Part shown: positions 44,242 to 53,566 of the stretch, piece by piece
How positions within the stretch are numbered: position 1 is the first letter of the stretch
Layout: each line of letters starts with the position of its first letter
NCBI RefSeq assembly: GCF_004137355.1
Contig: NZ_SDVB01000238.1
Span: 248,001-312,000 of the forward strand
DNA: 64,000 nucleotides
Source of the DNA: Ciceribacter ferrooxidans
GTDB lineage: Bacteria; Pseudomonadota; Alphaproteobacteria; Rhizobiales; Rhizobiaceae
Reading direction: 5' to 3'
Made by a program: the position numbers and the translations under genes
Notes under the pieces: generated by a model
What the model was told of the DNA's origin: nothing
The model's database searches: none
What the model saw: the letters and a program-made list of their open reading frames with translations, nothing else

Positions 44242-45153
44242 ATGGCGAAGCTTGTATTGGGACGCGCGCTCGCAGGAGATGGTGACGGATCGTCGGTCGG
44301 CGGAAGCCGCCGGGCGAAGATTCTGCTCTACCTCGCCGTTGCGGCTCTGGTCGCCGTTGCGGCGAGCAAGTCGTTCTACACGGTCGACGAGGGCGAACGG
44401 GGTGTGATCCTGCGGACGGGTGCGGTGGTCGGCACGGCCGAACCGGGGCTCGGCTTCAAGATCCCGTTCCTCGACCGGATCGTGAAGATCAGCGTCCAGA
44501 GCCGTGCGCAGATCTACGAGCAGGTCGAGACCTATTCTCGCGACCAGCAGGCCGCGACGATGAAGCTTTCCGTCAACTACCGGCTTCCGGCGAACGAGGT
44601 CGAGCGCATCTATGCCGAATACGGCAGCGAGGACGGCGTGGTGCAGCGCCTGATCGACCGGCGCGTCTTCGAACAGGCGAAGAACGTCTTCGGCAAGTTC
44701 AACGCGGTGACCGCCATCCAGGAGCGCATGCGGCTCAATTCCGAGACGGAAAACGCGATCCGCGATGCGGTGAAGGGACCGGTCCTCATCGACAGTGTGC
44801 AGATCGAGAACATCGACTTCTCGGACGCCTACGAACAATCGATCGAGAACCGCATGCTGGCCGAGGTAGAGGTGCAGAAGCTCCGGCAGAATGCCGAGCG
44901 GGAAAAGGTGCAGGCGGAGATCACCGTGACCCAGGCCAACGCCCAGGCGCAGGCCGTTCGCGCGCAGGCCGAGGCACAGGCGGCGGCGACGCGGCTTGCC
45001 GGCGAGGCGGAAGCCGACGCCATCCGGGCGAAGGGGGCGGCGCTGCGCGACAACCCGGCGCTGATCGACCTCATCGCTGCGGAGCGTTGGAACGGCCAGT
45101 TGCCGGCGACTATGATTCCGGGCTCAGCCGTTCCCTTCATCGGGACCAAGTAG
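44242..45153 (+). CDS. SPFH/Band-7 (prohibitin-like) membrane protein
   Basis: A 303-residue protein: one membrane helix (residues about 28-43), an SPFH domain starting D-E-G-E-R-G-V-I-L-R-T-G and a long alanine/glutamate-rich coiled coil (A-Q-A-Q-A-V-R-A-Q-A-E-A-Q) to about residue 260. It resembles prohibitin and HflC, which form ring assemblies around membrane proteases, but no hflK, hflC partner or ftsH is next to it. The ATG has AGGGGG upstream. Confidence 0.88.
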   Translation: MAKLVLGRALAGDGDGSSVGGSRRAKILLYLAVAALVAVAASKSFYTVDEGERGVILRTGAVVGTAEPGLGFKIPFLDRIVKISVQSRAQIYEQVETYSRDQQAATMKLSVNYRLPANEVERIYAEYGSEDGVVQRLIDRRVFEQAKNVFGKFNAVTAIQERMRLNSETENAIRDAVKGPVLIDSVQIENIDFSDAYEQSIENRMLAEVEVQKLRQNAEREKVQAEITVTQANAQAQAVRAQAEAQAAATRLAGEAEADAIRAKGAALRDNPALIDLIAAERWNGQLPATMIPGSAVPFIGTK

Positions 45154-45370
45154 GGGCGGTTTCTCCGTACCGCGTCCTCTGCCGACTGGCGTCACCCGAG
45201 CTTGCGGGGGACGCTGTGTCGCGCTTGGTCTCGGCGGAAGCTGCTTCTATGATGCTGTCAAAGGCGATCGGCGGGTGCTTAGCCAGGCTGTTGCATCCCG
45301 CCCCGCGGCGACATATCTGCTTGACGAGAGAAAGTGTTCGCCAAGTCTGCGACGGCACAAGGAGACGACC

Positions 45371-46480
45371 ATGCTTGATCCGATCATCGCGTTCTTCCAC
45401 CGTGTGTTCAGCGCTGTCGGACGGGGCGTGGGGCTGGTGGTCGCAGCGCTGCTCTGGCCGTTCCTCGCGGTCCATGGCTGGTATTCGCGCCGCACCTGGC
45501 TGATCCGCGGCCCCATTCTCCTGTTCCTGGCCATCGTCGTCGCCTTCTATGCCCAGTTCTTCTGGCGCACCCAGGTCTGGTACAACTTCGATCCGGAATT
45601 CGTTCAGGCCTACAAGTTCGAGGAGCGTGCGGTTCCCGCCGGTCAGCCGATCGCGGAAAAGCCCGGCACCTGCGAAGGCTCCGCGATCGTCAGCGTCGTC
45701 TCCGACCTCACCGATACCAACGTCAACAAGAACACCTGGATATCCTCGACGCTGTTCTACAAGCTCGGCCTTTTCGGCGTCGACTGGGACCACACGCCCT
45801 TCTTCGACAACAAGGCGTCCTTCCAGCGCGGCGTGAACCAGGTCGCCCGCCGCATGGCCATTGAACTCGTCGACAATCTCGGGCGCGTGCGAGGCACCTC
45901 CAGCATCAACAACGATCTGCAGGAAGCCCGCGGCAACATCCAGTTCGACGAGGGAACCTGGTACTTCGGAACCAGTCCGTTCGGCTTCAAGACGCCGACT
46001 CCGAGCTTCTATCGCGCGGCGATCCGCAACTGGGCGAAGTTCAATGCGGATCTCGCCTCCTGCAAGGCCGTCTTCGACCCGCGCGCCGACAATCTCGTCC
46101 AGCTCCTCGACCGCATGGCGAGCGATCTCGGCAGCACCTCCGACATCCTGCGTCGCCGCTCCGAGGAGTTCAACGCCGGCTGGTTCGATACGCGCGCGGA
46201 CGACCGTTTCTGGTTCGCATACGGTCAGCTTTACGGCCAATATGCCATGCTGCGGGCGGCGCGTGCCGACTTCGTCGACGTGATCCGGGAGCGCAACCTG
46301 ACGGCCATATGGTCGGAGATGGAAAAGCAGCTGCAGGCGGCGCTGAAGATTCAGCCGGCGATCATCTCGAACGGAAGCGAGGACGGCTGGATCATGCCGA
46401 CGCATCTCGCCACCATGGGCTTCTACCTGCTTCGCGTCCGCTCGAACATGGTGGAACTGCGTTCGGTGCTCGACCGCTGA
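45371..46480 (+). CDS. DUF2333-family inner-membrane protein
   Basis: A 369-residue protein with hydrophobic segments near residues 18-35 and 47-62 and a periplasmic remainder. F-Y-A-Q-F-F-W-R, N-K-N-T-W-I-S-S-T-L-F-Y-K and F-D-N-K-A-S-F-Q-R-G-V-N match the DUF2333 pattern. AAGGAGACG precedes the start. Function is unknown. Confidence 0.82.
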   Translation: MLDPIIAFFHRVFSAVGRGVGLVVAALLWPFLAVHGWYSRRTWLIRGPILLFLAIVVAFYAQFFWRTQVWYNFDPEFVQAYKFEERAVPAGQPIAEKPGTCEGSAIVSVVSDLTDTNVNKNTWISSTLFYKLGLFGVDWDHTPFFDNKASFQRGVNQVARRMAIELVDNLGRVRGTSSINNDLQEARGNIQFDEGTWYFGTSPFGFKTPTPSFYRAAIRNWAKFNADLASCKAVFDPRADNLVQLLDRMASDLGSTSDILRRRSEEFNAGWFDTRADDRFWFAYGQLYGQYAMLRAARADFVDVIRERNLTAIWSEMEKQLQAALKIQPAIISNGSEDGWIMPTHLATMGFYLLRVRSNMVELRSVLDR

Positions 46481-46494
46481 GGCAGGCGTCGGGA

Positions 46495-46518
46495 CCCGGC
46501 GGGACAGGCCTCGCCGGG
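46495..46518. terminator. Hairpin between DUF2333 and LuxR genes
   Basis: CCCGGCG and CGCCGGG are perfect 7-base arms with a 10-base loop in the gap between convergent genes. Confidence 0.45.
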
Positions 46519-46537
46519 AGACGCGATACAAGGGGCG

Positions 46538-47254
46538 TCAGATCAGCTTTAGGCGGATCGCCTTGGCGACGAGCTGCGTGCGGTTGACGCAGTCGAGCTT
46601 CTTGATCGCGTTCATCATGTAGGCGTTGACCGTGTGGTCGGAGAGGGACAGGATTTGCCCGATCTCCACCGATGTCTTGCCCTGTGCGGTCCATCGAAGC
46701 ACTTCGAGTTCGCGCGCCGAGAGAAGATTGGCGCAGGCCTTCTCGGCACGGCGAATGCGGTCGAACATGTCGAAGGCCTGCAGCGTGATCATGCTCAATT
46801 CGTTGATTTCCGCCTGCGTCAGTCGCGGACGGCTGCCGTCATAGCGGAAGTAGTAGCGGCTGGAATCGACCGAGGTCAGCGGAAAGACGAGGCCCATCTT
46901 CAGGCCGTATTTCCGTAGGAGATCGAACATGACCGGCGGAAAGTCGAAGTCGCAGGCGCCGTCGTCATCGACCGTCCAGCATTGCGGCATGACCGACCGG
47001 CTGAGTTGCGGCAGGACCGGGCAGTAGCGCAGCAGGCGGTTGCTGTCGAATTCTCGGATGTATTGTGCAGGAAGTGTGGTCTCGAGGAAATGCGGGGCCA
47101 GGAACTCGTCGTCCGGGGACGGGGTGGTGAGCACGGAGACATGCTGCAGCCCGAAACGCTCTGCGACCCTCATCATGCATTCCATGAAGCCGGAACGTGT
47201 TTCTATGCTCGAAATTTCGCTGCTGAGAAGCGACTGTCGTTGGGCGGCTATCAT
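46538..47254 (-). CDS. LuxR-family regulator with autoinducer-binding domain
   Basis: A 238-residue protein with an N-terminal autoinducer-binding-type domain (about residues 20-160) and a C-terminal GerE helix-turn-helix (L-S-A-R-E-L-E-V-L-R-W-T-A-Q-G-K-T-S-V-E-I-G at about 177-198, ending N-A-I-K-K-L-D-C-V-N-R-T-Q-L-V-A-K). The DNA-binding part is typical of the ExpR/VjbR-like rhizobial LuxR proteins. No luxI-like gene is nearby, so it is a LuxR solo. Several in-frame starts are possible; the first is used. Its upstream region is AT-rich. Confidence 0.88.
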   Translation of the reverse strand: MIAAQRQSLLSSEISSIETRSGFMECMMRVAERFGLQHVSVLTTPSPDDEFLAPHFLETTLPAQYIREFDSNRLLRYCPVLPQLSRSVMPQCWTVDDDGACDFDFPPVMFDLLRKYGLKMGLVFPLTSVDSSRYYFRYDGSRPRLTQAEINELSMITLQAFDMFDRIRRAEKACANLLSARELEVLRWTAQGKTSVEIGQILSLSDHTVNAYMMNAIKKLDCVNRTQLVAKAIRLKLI

Positions 47255-47417
47255 CTGACGGGGTTCGAATTAGACCTGTTGTAATGTTAACTTTAACGAA
47301 TATAGCAGAACGATTGAAAAGTCAGCTTTTTTTAGCGGTGTCGTTAACCGGTGATAAGAGCAATTTTAGGGTGCTTCAATTTATCCTTAAATTCCAATAT
47401 GTTATCTTTTCTATGTT

Positions 47418-47879
47418 TCAGACGGGAAGGAGCGAGCCGGCTTTCACTTCCTCCATTACTGCATAGGTATGCGTCTCGCGCACGCCCGGAAGTGGCAGAA
47501 TCACTTCGGAGAGAAACTGCCGGTAGGCCTCCATGCCGGCGACGCGTGCCTTGACGAGATAATCGAAGCCGCCGGCGACCATGTGGCACTCGATGACGTC
47601 ATCGCTGCGCTTCACCGCCGCCGCGAAAGCGTCGAAGACGTCCGGTGTGGTACGGTCGAGCTTGACTTCGATGAACACCAGCAGGCTGCGGCCGAGTTTC
47701 TGTGGAGACAGGACCGCCATGTAGCCGGTGATGAAGCCGTCGCGGGTCAGCCGCTTGACCCGCTCGGCCGTGGCGGTGGGCGACAGATTTACGCGTTCGG
47801 CCAGTTCGATATTGGTGAGCCGGCCTTCCTGCTGAAGGGCGCGGAGGATCTTGCGGTCGAGGCGGTCCAGCTCTTTCAT
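47418..47879 (-). CDS. putR: Lrp/AsnC-family proline regulator
   Basis: A 153-residue regulator with the AsnC helix-turn-helix (L-D-R-K-I-L-R-A-L-Q-Q-E-G-R-L-T-N-I-E-L-A) and a C-terminal RAM ligand domain (V-I-E-C-H-M-V-A-G-G-F-D-Y-L-V-K). It is divergent from putA, with a 110-base AT-rich control region, the arrangement of PutR in rhizobia and Agrobacterium, which activates putA in response to proline. Assignment to PutR rests mainly on the neighbour. Confidence 0.9.
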   Translation of the reverse strand: MKELDRLDRKILRALQQEGRLTNIELAERVNLSPTATAERVKRLTRDGFITGYMAVLSPQKLGRSLLVFIEVKLDRTTPDVFDAFAAAVKRSDDVIECHMVAGGFDYLVKARVAGMEAYRQFLSEVILPLPGVRETHTYAVMEEVKAGSLLPV

Positions 47880-47989
47880 TTTTTCCTACGGATATCGACA
47901 TTCGTGGATAATTTCACTGACTATATATCAAAATACGGCGAGTATCGCTAGTATGTTGTCGATATGTTGCCGATAACACGGAGGTGACA

Positions 47990-50900
47990 ATGATCAACGC
48001 AGACATGCCCGCAGTTCCGCCCTTCAGCGCCCCCTTTGCCGGCGACGACGATGCCCTTCTCGGGCAACTCGCCTCGGAACTTTCCTTCACGCCTGCCCAG
48101 AATACGGCGATAGACCGCCGCGCGACGCGCTTTATCGAGGCGATCCGTGACAATTCCGGCTCGATCGGCGGGGTGGAGGATTTCCTGCGCGAATACGGCC
48201 TTTCCACCCGCGAGGGGCTGGCGCTGATGGTGCTCGCCGAAGCGCTGCTGCGCGTGCCCGACGCGCTGACCCAGGACCGGCTGATCGAGGACAAGTTGAA
48301 GGAAGGCGGCTGGAGCGAACACGAGGCCCACGGCGACAGCTGGTTCGTCTCGGCTTCGGCCTGGGCGCTCGGCCTGTCCGCCCGCGTCATCCGTCCCGGC
48401 GAGACGCCAGAAGGCGTCGTGCGCGGCCTCGTCAAGCGGCTCGGACTTCCGACGGTGCGCAGCGCCACCAAGCAGGCGATGCGGTTCCTCGGTCATCACT
48501 TCGTGCTCGGCGAGACGATGAAGGATGCGCTGTCGCGCGCCGCCAAGAGCGAGGAGAAGGGCTATCGCCATTCCTTCGACATGCTGGGCGAAGGCGCGCG
48601 GACCTCGGCCGACGCCAAGCGTTATTTCCAGTCCTATGCCGACGCGATCGAGGCGATCGGCGCCTTCATGGCGAAGAACGGCAAGGGCAAGCGGCTGCCC
48701 GACCGCATGGGCATCTCGGTCAAGCTCTCGGCGCTGCATCCGCGCTATCTCGCGACCCACCGCGAACGCGTCATGCGCGAGCTGGTGCCCGATCTCCTGA
48801 AGCTTGCGCAGATGGCCAAGGCCCACGAGCTCAACTTTACCGTCGACGCGGAAGAGGCCGACCGGCTGGAGCTTTCGCTCGATGTGATCGCCGCCGTCTT
48901 CGCCGATCCCTCGCTTGCCGGCTGGGACGGCTTCGGTCTGGCGATCCAGGCCTATCAGAAGCGCGCGCCGCAGGTGATCGACTACATCGACGATCTCTGC
49001 ACGGCCCATGGCCGGCGGATGATGGTTCGCCTCGTCAAGGGCGCCTACTGGGATACCGAGGTCAAGCGTGCGCAGGAGCGGGGGCTCGACGACTATCCGG
49101 TCTGGACGCGCAAGCCGGCGACGGACCTCGCCTATCTCGCCTGCGCGAGCCAGCTTCTGTCGAAGCGGGCCCGCATCTTCCCACAGTTCGCGACCCACAA
49201 CGCGCTCACCGTGTCGACCATCCTCGAGCTTGCGGGCGCCGACCGTTCCGGCTTCGAGTTCCAGCGCCTCCACGGCATGGGCGAGGCGCTCTACAACAGC
49301 CTCCTCTCCGGCGAGGATCGCGTCGCCTGCCGCATCTACGCACCGGTCGGCGGCTACCGCGACCTGCTCGCCTACCTCGTCCGTCGCCTGCTCGAAAACG
49401 GTGCCAATTCCTCCTTCGTCGCGGTTGCCGGCGACAAGAACGTGCCGGTCGCCAAGCTGCTGGAGCGGCCGGTCGAGCGGCTCGGCCTCGATCAGGGCCG
49501 CAGCGTCCGCCACGGCCAGATCCCGCGGCCGCTGCAGATCTACGGCGCCCGCAAGAACAGCGCCGGCTTCGAGTTCGGCCATCGCGAAAGCCTCGCGCAA
49601 CTGGTGAAAGACCTTTCCGCGGCGAGTTTCGGCATCGCCGCCGTGCCGCTCGTATCGGGCGTCGCACCTGCAGGCGAAGCGCAGCCCGTCCTTTCTCCTG
49701 CAGACCGGTCGCGCCGCATCGGGACGGTGGTGAACGCGACCGCCGCCGATGTCGACAAGGCCTTCGTCGCGGCCCGCAAGGGCTTCGTCGCGTGGTCGCG
49801 TGAGCCGGTCGAGACGCGAGCCGCCTGCCTCGAACGGATGGCGGACCTTCTCGAAGCCGATCGCATCCGCTTCGTCGCGCTGCTCTCCGCGGAAGCCGGC
49901 AAGACGCTCGACGACGGCATTGCCGAGGTGCGCGAGGCGATCGATTTCTGCCGCTACTACGCCGCCGAGGCACGGCGGCTCTTCGCCGAGCCGGAAGCGA
50001 TGCCCGGCCCGACCGGTGAGGACAACCGCCTGCTCTGGCGCGGCCGCGGCGTCTTCGCCTGCATTTCGCCGTGGAACTTCCCGCTGGCGATCTTCCTCGG
50101 CCAGGTCTCGGCCGCCCTCGTCGCCGGCAACGCGGTGCTCGCCAAGCCCGCGCCGCAGACGCCGCTCGTCGCCTACGAGGCGGTCCGGCTCTTCCACAGG
50201 GCCGGCGTTCCGGCAGACGTGCTCTGCCTGCTGCCGGGCGCGGGTGAGGTCGGTGCGGCGATCGCCGCCCATCCGAAGCTCGGCGGGCTCGCCTTCACCG
50301 GCTCCACCGCGACCGCCCAGGCGATCAACCGCTCGCTTGCCGCCAAGAACGGCCCGATCGTGCCGCTGATTGCCGAAACCGGCGGCATCAATGCGATGAT
50401 CGTCGACGCGACCGCGCTCGGCGAGCAGGTCGCCGACGACGTCGTGATGTCGGCCTTCCGCTCGGCCGGCCAGCGCTGCTCGGCGCTCAGGATCCTCTAC
50501 CTGCAGGAAGACATCGCCGACGGCATGCTGGAGATGATCGAAGGGGCGGCGCGTGAGCTGAACCTCGGCGATCCGGCACGCGTCACCACCGACGTCGGAC
50601 CGGTGATCGACGAGAAGCAGCAGGCAATGCTGACCGGCCATGTCGAGGACATGCGCAAGTCGCAGAAGGTCCGTTATGCCGGGACGGTTCCGAATACCGG
50701 TGTCTTCGTCGCCCCGCACATCATCGAGCTCGACCGGCCGGAGGCGCTGACCAAGGAAGTCTTCGGTCCCGTCCTGCACGTCGTGCGCTGGAAGGCGAAG
50801 GACCTGCCGAAGGTTGTCGAGGCGATTGCCGCGACCGGTTACGGGCTGACGCTCGGCGTCCACAGCCGCATCGAGGCGACGGTGCGTACTGTCGCCGAAG

Positions 50901-51109
50901 CGCTCGACGCCGGCAATGTCTACGTCAACCGCAACATGATCGGCGCGGTCGTCGGCACCCAGCCCTTCGGCGGTTCGGGCCTTTCCGGCACCGGCTTCAA
51001 GGCGGGCGGACCGGCCTACCTGATGCGTTTTGCGCAGGAGCAGGTGGTCTCGGTCAACACGGCCGCCGCTGGCGGCAATGCGAGCCTGATCGCCATCGGC
51101 GAAGGCTGA
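47990..51109 (+). CDS. putA: Bifunctional proline dehydrogenase / P5C dehydrogenase
   Basis: A 1039-residue enzyme oxidising proline to glutamate. The FAD-dependent proline dehydrogenase barrel holds V-R-L-V-K-G-A-Y-W-D-T-E-V-K and F-A-T-H-N-A; the aldehyde dehydrogenase half contains S-P-W-N-F-P-L-A-I-F, F-T-G-S-T, the E-T-G-G motif and G-Q-R-C-S-A-L with the catalytic cysteine. At about 1040 residues it has no N-terminal DNA-binding domain and no C-terminal extension. Start ATG 47990 follows CGGAGG. Proline regulation via PutR is expected. Confidence 0.97.
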   Translation: MINADMPAVPPFSAPFAGDDDALLGQLASELSFTPAQNTAIDRRATRFIEAIRDNSGSIGGVEDFLREYGLSTREGLALMVLAEALLRVPDALTQDRLIEDKLKEGGWSEHEAHGDSWFVSASAWALGLSARVIRPGETPEGVVRGLVKRLGLPTVRSATKQAMRFLGHHFVLGETMKDALSRAAKSEEKGYRHSFDMLGEGARTSADAKRYFQSYADAIEAIGAFMAKNGKGKRLPDRMGISVKLSALHPRYLATHRERVMRELVPDLLKLAQMAKAHELNFTVDAEEADRLELSLDVIAAVFADPSLAGWDGFGLAIQAYQKRAPQVIDYIDDLCTAHGRRMMVRLVKGAYWDTEVKRAQERGLDDYPVWTRKPATDLAYLACASQLLSKRARIFPQFATHNALTVSTILELAGADRSGFEFQRLHGMGEALYNSLLSGEDRVACRIYAPVGGYRDLLAYLVRRLLENGANSSFVAVAGDKNVPVAKLLERPVERLGLDQGRSVRHGQIPRPLQIYGARKNSAGFEFGHRESLAQLVKDLSAASFGIAAVPLVSGVAPAGEAQPVLSPADRSRRIGTVVNATAADVDKAFVAARKGFVAWSREPVETRAACLERMADLLEADRIRFVALLSAEAGKTLDDGIAEVREAIDFCRYYAAEARRLFAEPEAMPGPTGEDNRLLWRGRGVFACISPWNFPLAIFLGQVSAALVAGNAVLAKPAPQTPLVAYEAVRLFHRAGVPADVLCLLPGAGEVGAAIAAHPKLGGLAFTGSTATAQAINRSLAAKNGPIVPLIAETGGINAMIVDATALGEQVADDVVMSAFRSAGQRCSALRILYLQEDIADGMLEMIEGAARELNLGDPARVTTDVGPVIDEKQQAMLTGHVEDMRKSQKVRYAGTVPNTGVFVAPHIIELDRPEALTKEVFGPVLHVVRWKAKDLPKVVEAIAATGYGLTLGVHSRIEATVRTVAEALDAGNVYVNRNMIGAVVGTQPFGGSGLSGTGFKAGGPAYLMRFAQEQVVSVNTAAAGGNASLIAIGEG

Positions 51110-51118
51110 GGACGAACC

Positions 51119-51143
51119 AGGTCGCCCGGTTCCCGGGCGACCT
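51119..51143 (+). terminator. Hairpin after putA
   Basis: AGGTCGCCCGG and CCGGGCGACCT form a perfect 11-base stem with 3-base loop, 10 bases after the putA stop. No T-run. Confidence 0.6.
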
Positions 51144-51308
51144 CTCTCCGATACCCGGGCCTGCGCCATTTGGTCCCGAAATTGTCGGGGCCAAACGCTT
51201 GCTGGCCCGCGGTCCGCCGGTTAAGGATCAGGTATATCACGCCGTTTTCGCGCAGGCGGTGAGCGCCTTGCCCGGTTTCAGGACGTGAGACGAAGGGGAG
51301 GCGTGTGC

Positions 51309-52988
51309 ATGACCGGCATGAAATCCGACATCGAGATCGCGCGAGCGGCGACGAAGAAGCCGATCATCGAGGTCGGGGCGAGACTCGGAATTCCGCCGGA
51401 AAAGCTGGTTCCCTATGGCCACGACAAGGCGAAGGTTTCGGCCGATTTCATCAGGTCGCTTTCCTCCCGGCCGGACGGCAAGCTCATCCTCGTCACCGCG
51501 ATCAACCCGACGCCGGCGGGCGAGGGCAAGACCACGACGACGGTCGGCCTCGTCGACGGCCTGAACCGCATCGGCCGGAACGCGATCGTCTGCATCCGCG
51601 AAGCCTCGCTCGGGCCCTGCTTCGGGGTGAAGGGCGGGGCGGCCGGCGGCGGCTATGCGCAGATCATCCCGATGGAGGACATGAACCTCCATTTCACCGG
51701 CGATTTCCATGCGATCACCTCGGCGCACAACCTGCTTTCCGCCCTCATCGACAACCACATCTACTGGGGCAACGAACAGGCGATCGACAGCCGCCGCGTG
51801 ACCTGGCGCCGCGTCATGGACATGAACGACCGGGCCTTGCGCGAGGTCGTCTGCTCGCTCGGCGGTGTGGCGAACGGCTATCCGCGCGAAACCGGCTTCG
51901 ACATCACCGTCGCCTCCGAAGTGATGGCGATCCTTTGCCTTGCCGAGGATCTTGCCGACCTCGAACTGCGTCTCGGCGAGATCATCATCGGCTATCGCCG
52001 CGACAAGAGCCCGGTGCGCGCCCGCGACATCAGGGCCGACGGCGCGATGGCGGTGCTCCTCAAAGACGCCATGCAGCCGAACCTCGTGCAGACGCTCGAA
52101 AACAATCCGGCCTTCGTCCACGGCGGGCCCTTCGCCAACATCGCCCACGGCTGCAATTCGGTGGTCGCCACCCGCACGGCGCTGAAGCTCGCCGACTACG
52201 TGGTGACCGAAGCGGGCTTCGGCGCCGACCTCGGGGCGGAGAAATTCTTCGACATCAAGTGCCGCAAGGCCGGCCTGCAGCCGGCGGCGGCGGTGATCGT
52301 CGCGACCGTCCGGGCGCTCAAGATGAACGGCGGGGTAAAGAAGGACGAGCTCGGGCAGGAGAATGTTGCAGCCGTCGTCGCAGGCGCGGAAAACCTCGCC
52401 CGCCATATCGAGAACGTCCGCAAGTTCGGCGTACCGGTCGTCGTCGCAATCAACCATTTCGGCTCGGATACCGAGGCCGAGATCGAGGCGGTGAAGCGCT
52501 GCGCCGCCCGCCAGGGCGCCGAGGCGATCCTCTGCCGGCACTGGGCGGAGGGCTCGGCCGGCATCACCGAGCTCGCCACGCGGGTCGCCGACCTGGCGGA
52601 CGCCGGCACCGCGCATTTCTCGCCGCTCTATCCCGACAAGCTGCCGCTCTTCGAGAAGATCGAGCGCATTGCCCGCGACATCTACCGCGCCGGCGAGGTG
52701 ACGGCCGACAAGCAGGTGCGCGAGCAATTGCGGCTCTGGGAGGAGCAGGGCTATGGCGGGCTGCCGGTCTGCATCGCCAAGACCCAGTATTCCTTCTCCA
52801 CCGATCCTGGCCTTCGCGGCGCACCGGAGGGGCATGTCGTCAACGTGCGGGAGGTGCGGCTTTCCGCCGGCGCCGGCTTCGTCGTGGCGATCACCGGCGA
52901 GATCATGACCATGCCCGGTCTGCCGCAATCCCCCGCCGCCGAGCGGATATTCCTCAATGAGCAGGGCTATATCGAGGGGTTGTTCTGA
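51309..52988 (+). CDS. fhs: Formate-tetrahydrofolate ligase
   Basis: A 559-residue enzyme making 10-formyl-THF from formate and ATP. The P-loop [15 protein letters not shown] is near residue 63, and [15 protein letters not shown] and the folate-site [13 protein letters not shown] follow. The start at 51309 has GGGGAGG 7 bases upstream. In Rhizobiales it supports one-carbon flow from choline, glycine betaine and methyl groups, and choXWV is in this window, though not adjacent. Confidence 0.96.
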   Translation: MTGMKSDIEIARAATKKPIIEVGARLGIPPEKLVPYGHDKAKVSADFIRSLSSRPDGKLILVTAINPTPAGEGKTTTTVGLVDGLNRIGRNAIVCIREASLGPCFGVKGGAAGGGYAQIIPMEDMNLHFTGDFHAITSAHNLLSALIDNHIYWGNEQAIDSRRVTWRRVMDMNDRALREVVCSLGGVANGYPRETGFDITVASEVMAILCLAEDLADLELRLGEIIIGYRRDKSPVRARDIRADGAMAVLLKDAMQPNLVQTLENNPAFVHGGPFANIAHGCNSVVATRTALKLADYVVTEAGFGADLGAEKFFDIKCRKAGLQPAAAVIVATVRALKMNGGVKKDELGQENVAAVVAGAENLARHIENVRKFGVPVVVAINHFGSDTEAEIEAVKRCAARQGAEAILCRHWAEGSAGITELATRVADLADAGTAHFSPLYPDKLPLFEKIERIARDIYRAGEVTADKQVREQLRLWEEQGYGGLPVCIAKTQYSFSTDPGLRGAPEGHVVNVREVRLSAGAGFVVAITGEIMTMPGLPQSPAAERIFLNEQGYIEGLF

Positions 52989-53113
52989 GGGGGCGACGGC
53001 GTGTTGTGGGCAGGACGCTGCGCACTTGAACTGGCGGCAACCGCGGTTCTGTTGTCAGCCGGTCACGACACCAACCATGTCCGCGACCGGCTCATTGTTT
53101 CGCGCAAGCCGTC

Positions 53114-53566
53114 TCACGCGGCCATGGTGATCGGCTCAATGCCGTGGCGCTGCATGGCGGCACCGATTCCCGCAAAGTCAGGTTCGGCCTGCGGCTCGAC
53201 AGTGCCGATGTCGCGGAAGAAGGCGATCATCGACTTTTCGATCAGCACCAGCATGCGCACTGGCTTGCCACTATCATTGGAATAGTTGTGCGGCGCCATT
53301 GGCGGAATGCGCACCGCCGTGCGGGGACCTGCCAACACCACCTGCGGCGCCCCATCAGCACTGAAGTTGTGTACGGTGAGCTCGCCCTCGAGGATGTAGA
53401 ACATTTCGGACGAGGCATGCGTATGAGGTGGTGTGCCGGAGCCTGCCGGCACTTCGATGTCGAGCAGTTCGAGGTTTGATCCGGGCAGGCCGCCGAGGAA
53501 GCGGATGCGGTCGGCGACAACCCACAGGGTTTCGCCTCCATTCGCGGCGATGACGTCGAGATTCAT
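53114..53566 (-). CDS. Single-domain cupin protein
   Basis: A 150-residue cupin with the first metal motif P-P-H-T-H-A-S-S-E-M-F-Y-I-L-E-G-E-L and a second P-P-M-A-P-H-N-Y. The metal ligands (two His, Glu and the later His) are all in place. Its ATG overlaps the TetR stop (ATGA), so the two genes are coupled and regulated together. Substrate unknown; small oxygenases and isomerases are typical. Confidence 0.87.
   Translation of the reverse strand: MNLDVIAANGGETLWVVADRIRFLGGLPGSNLELLDIEVPAGSGTPPHTHASSEMFYILEGELTVHNFSADGAPQVVLAGPRTAVRIPPMAPHNYSNDSGKPVRMLVLIEKSMIAFFRDIGTVEPQAEPDFAGIGAAMQRHGIEPITMAA

Noticed and set aside
47255-47290. GGTTCGAATT, resembling a tRNA T-loop
   Set aside because: No acceptor stem or anticodon arm can be built around it; it lies at the start of the LuxR gene.
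47948-51169. An open reading frame of more than 1000 codons on the minus strand opposite putA
   Set aside because: It mirrors the codon pattern of a high-GC gene (putA); it is rich in Arg, Gly, Ala, Asp, His and shows no family motif. putA has all catalytic residues and a ribosome site.
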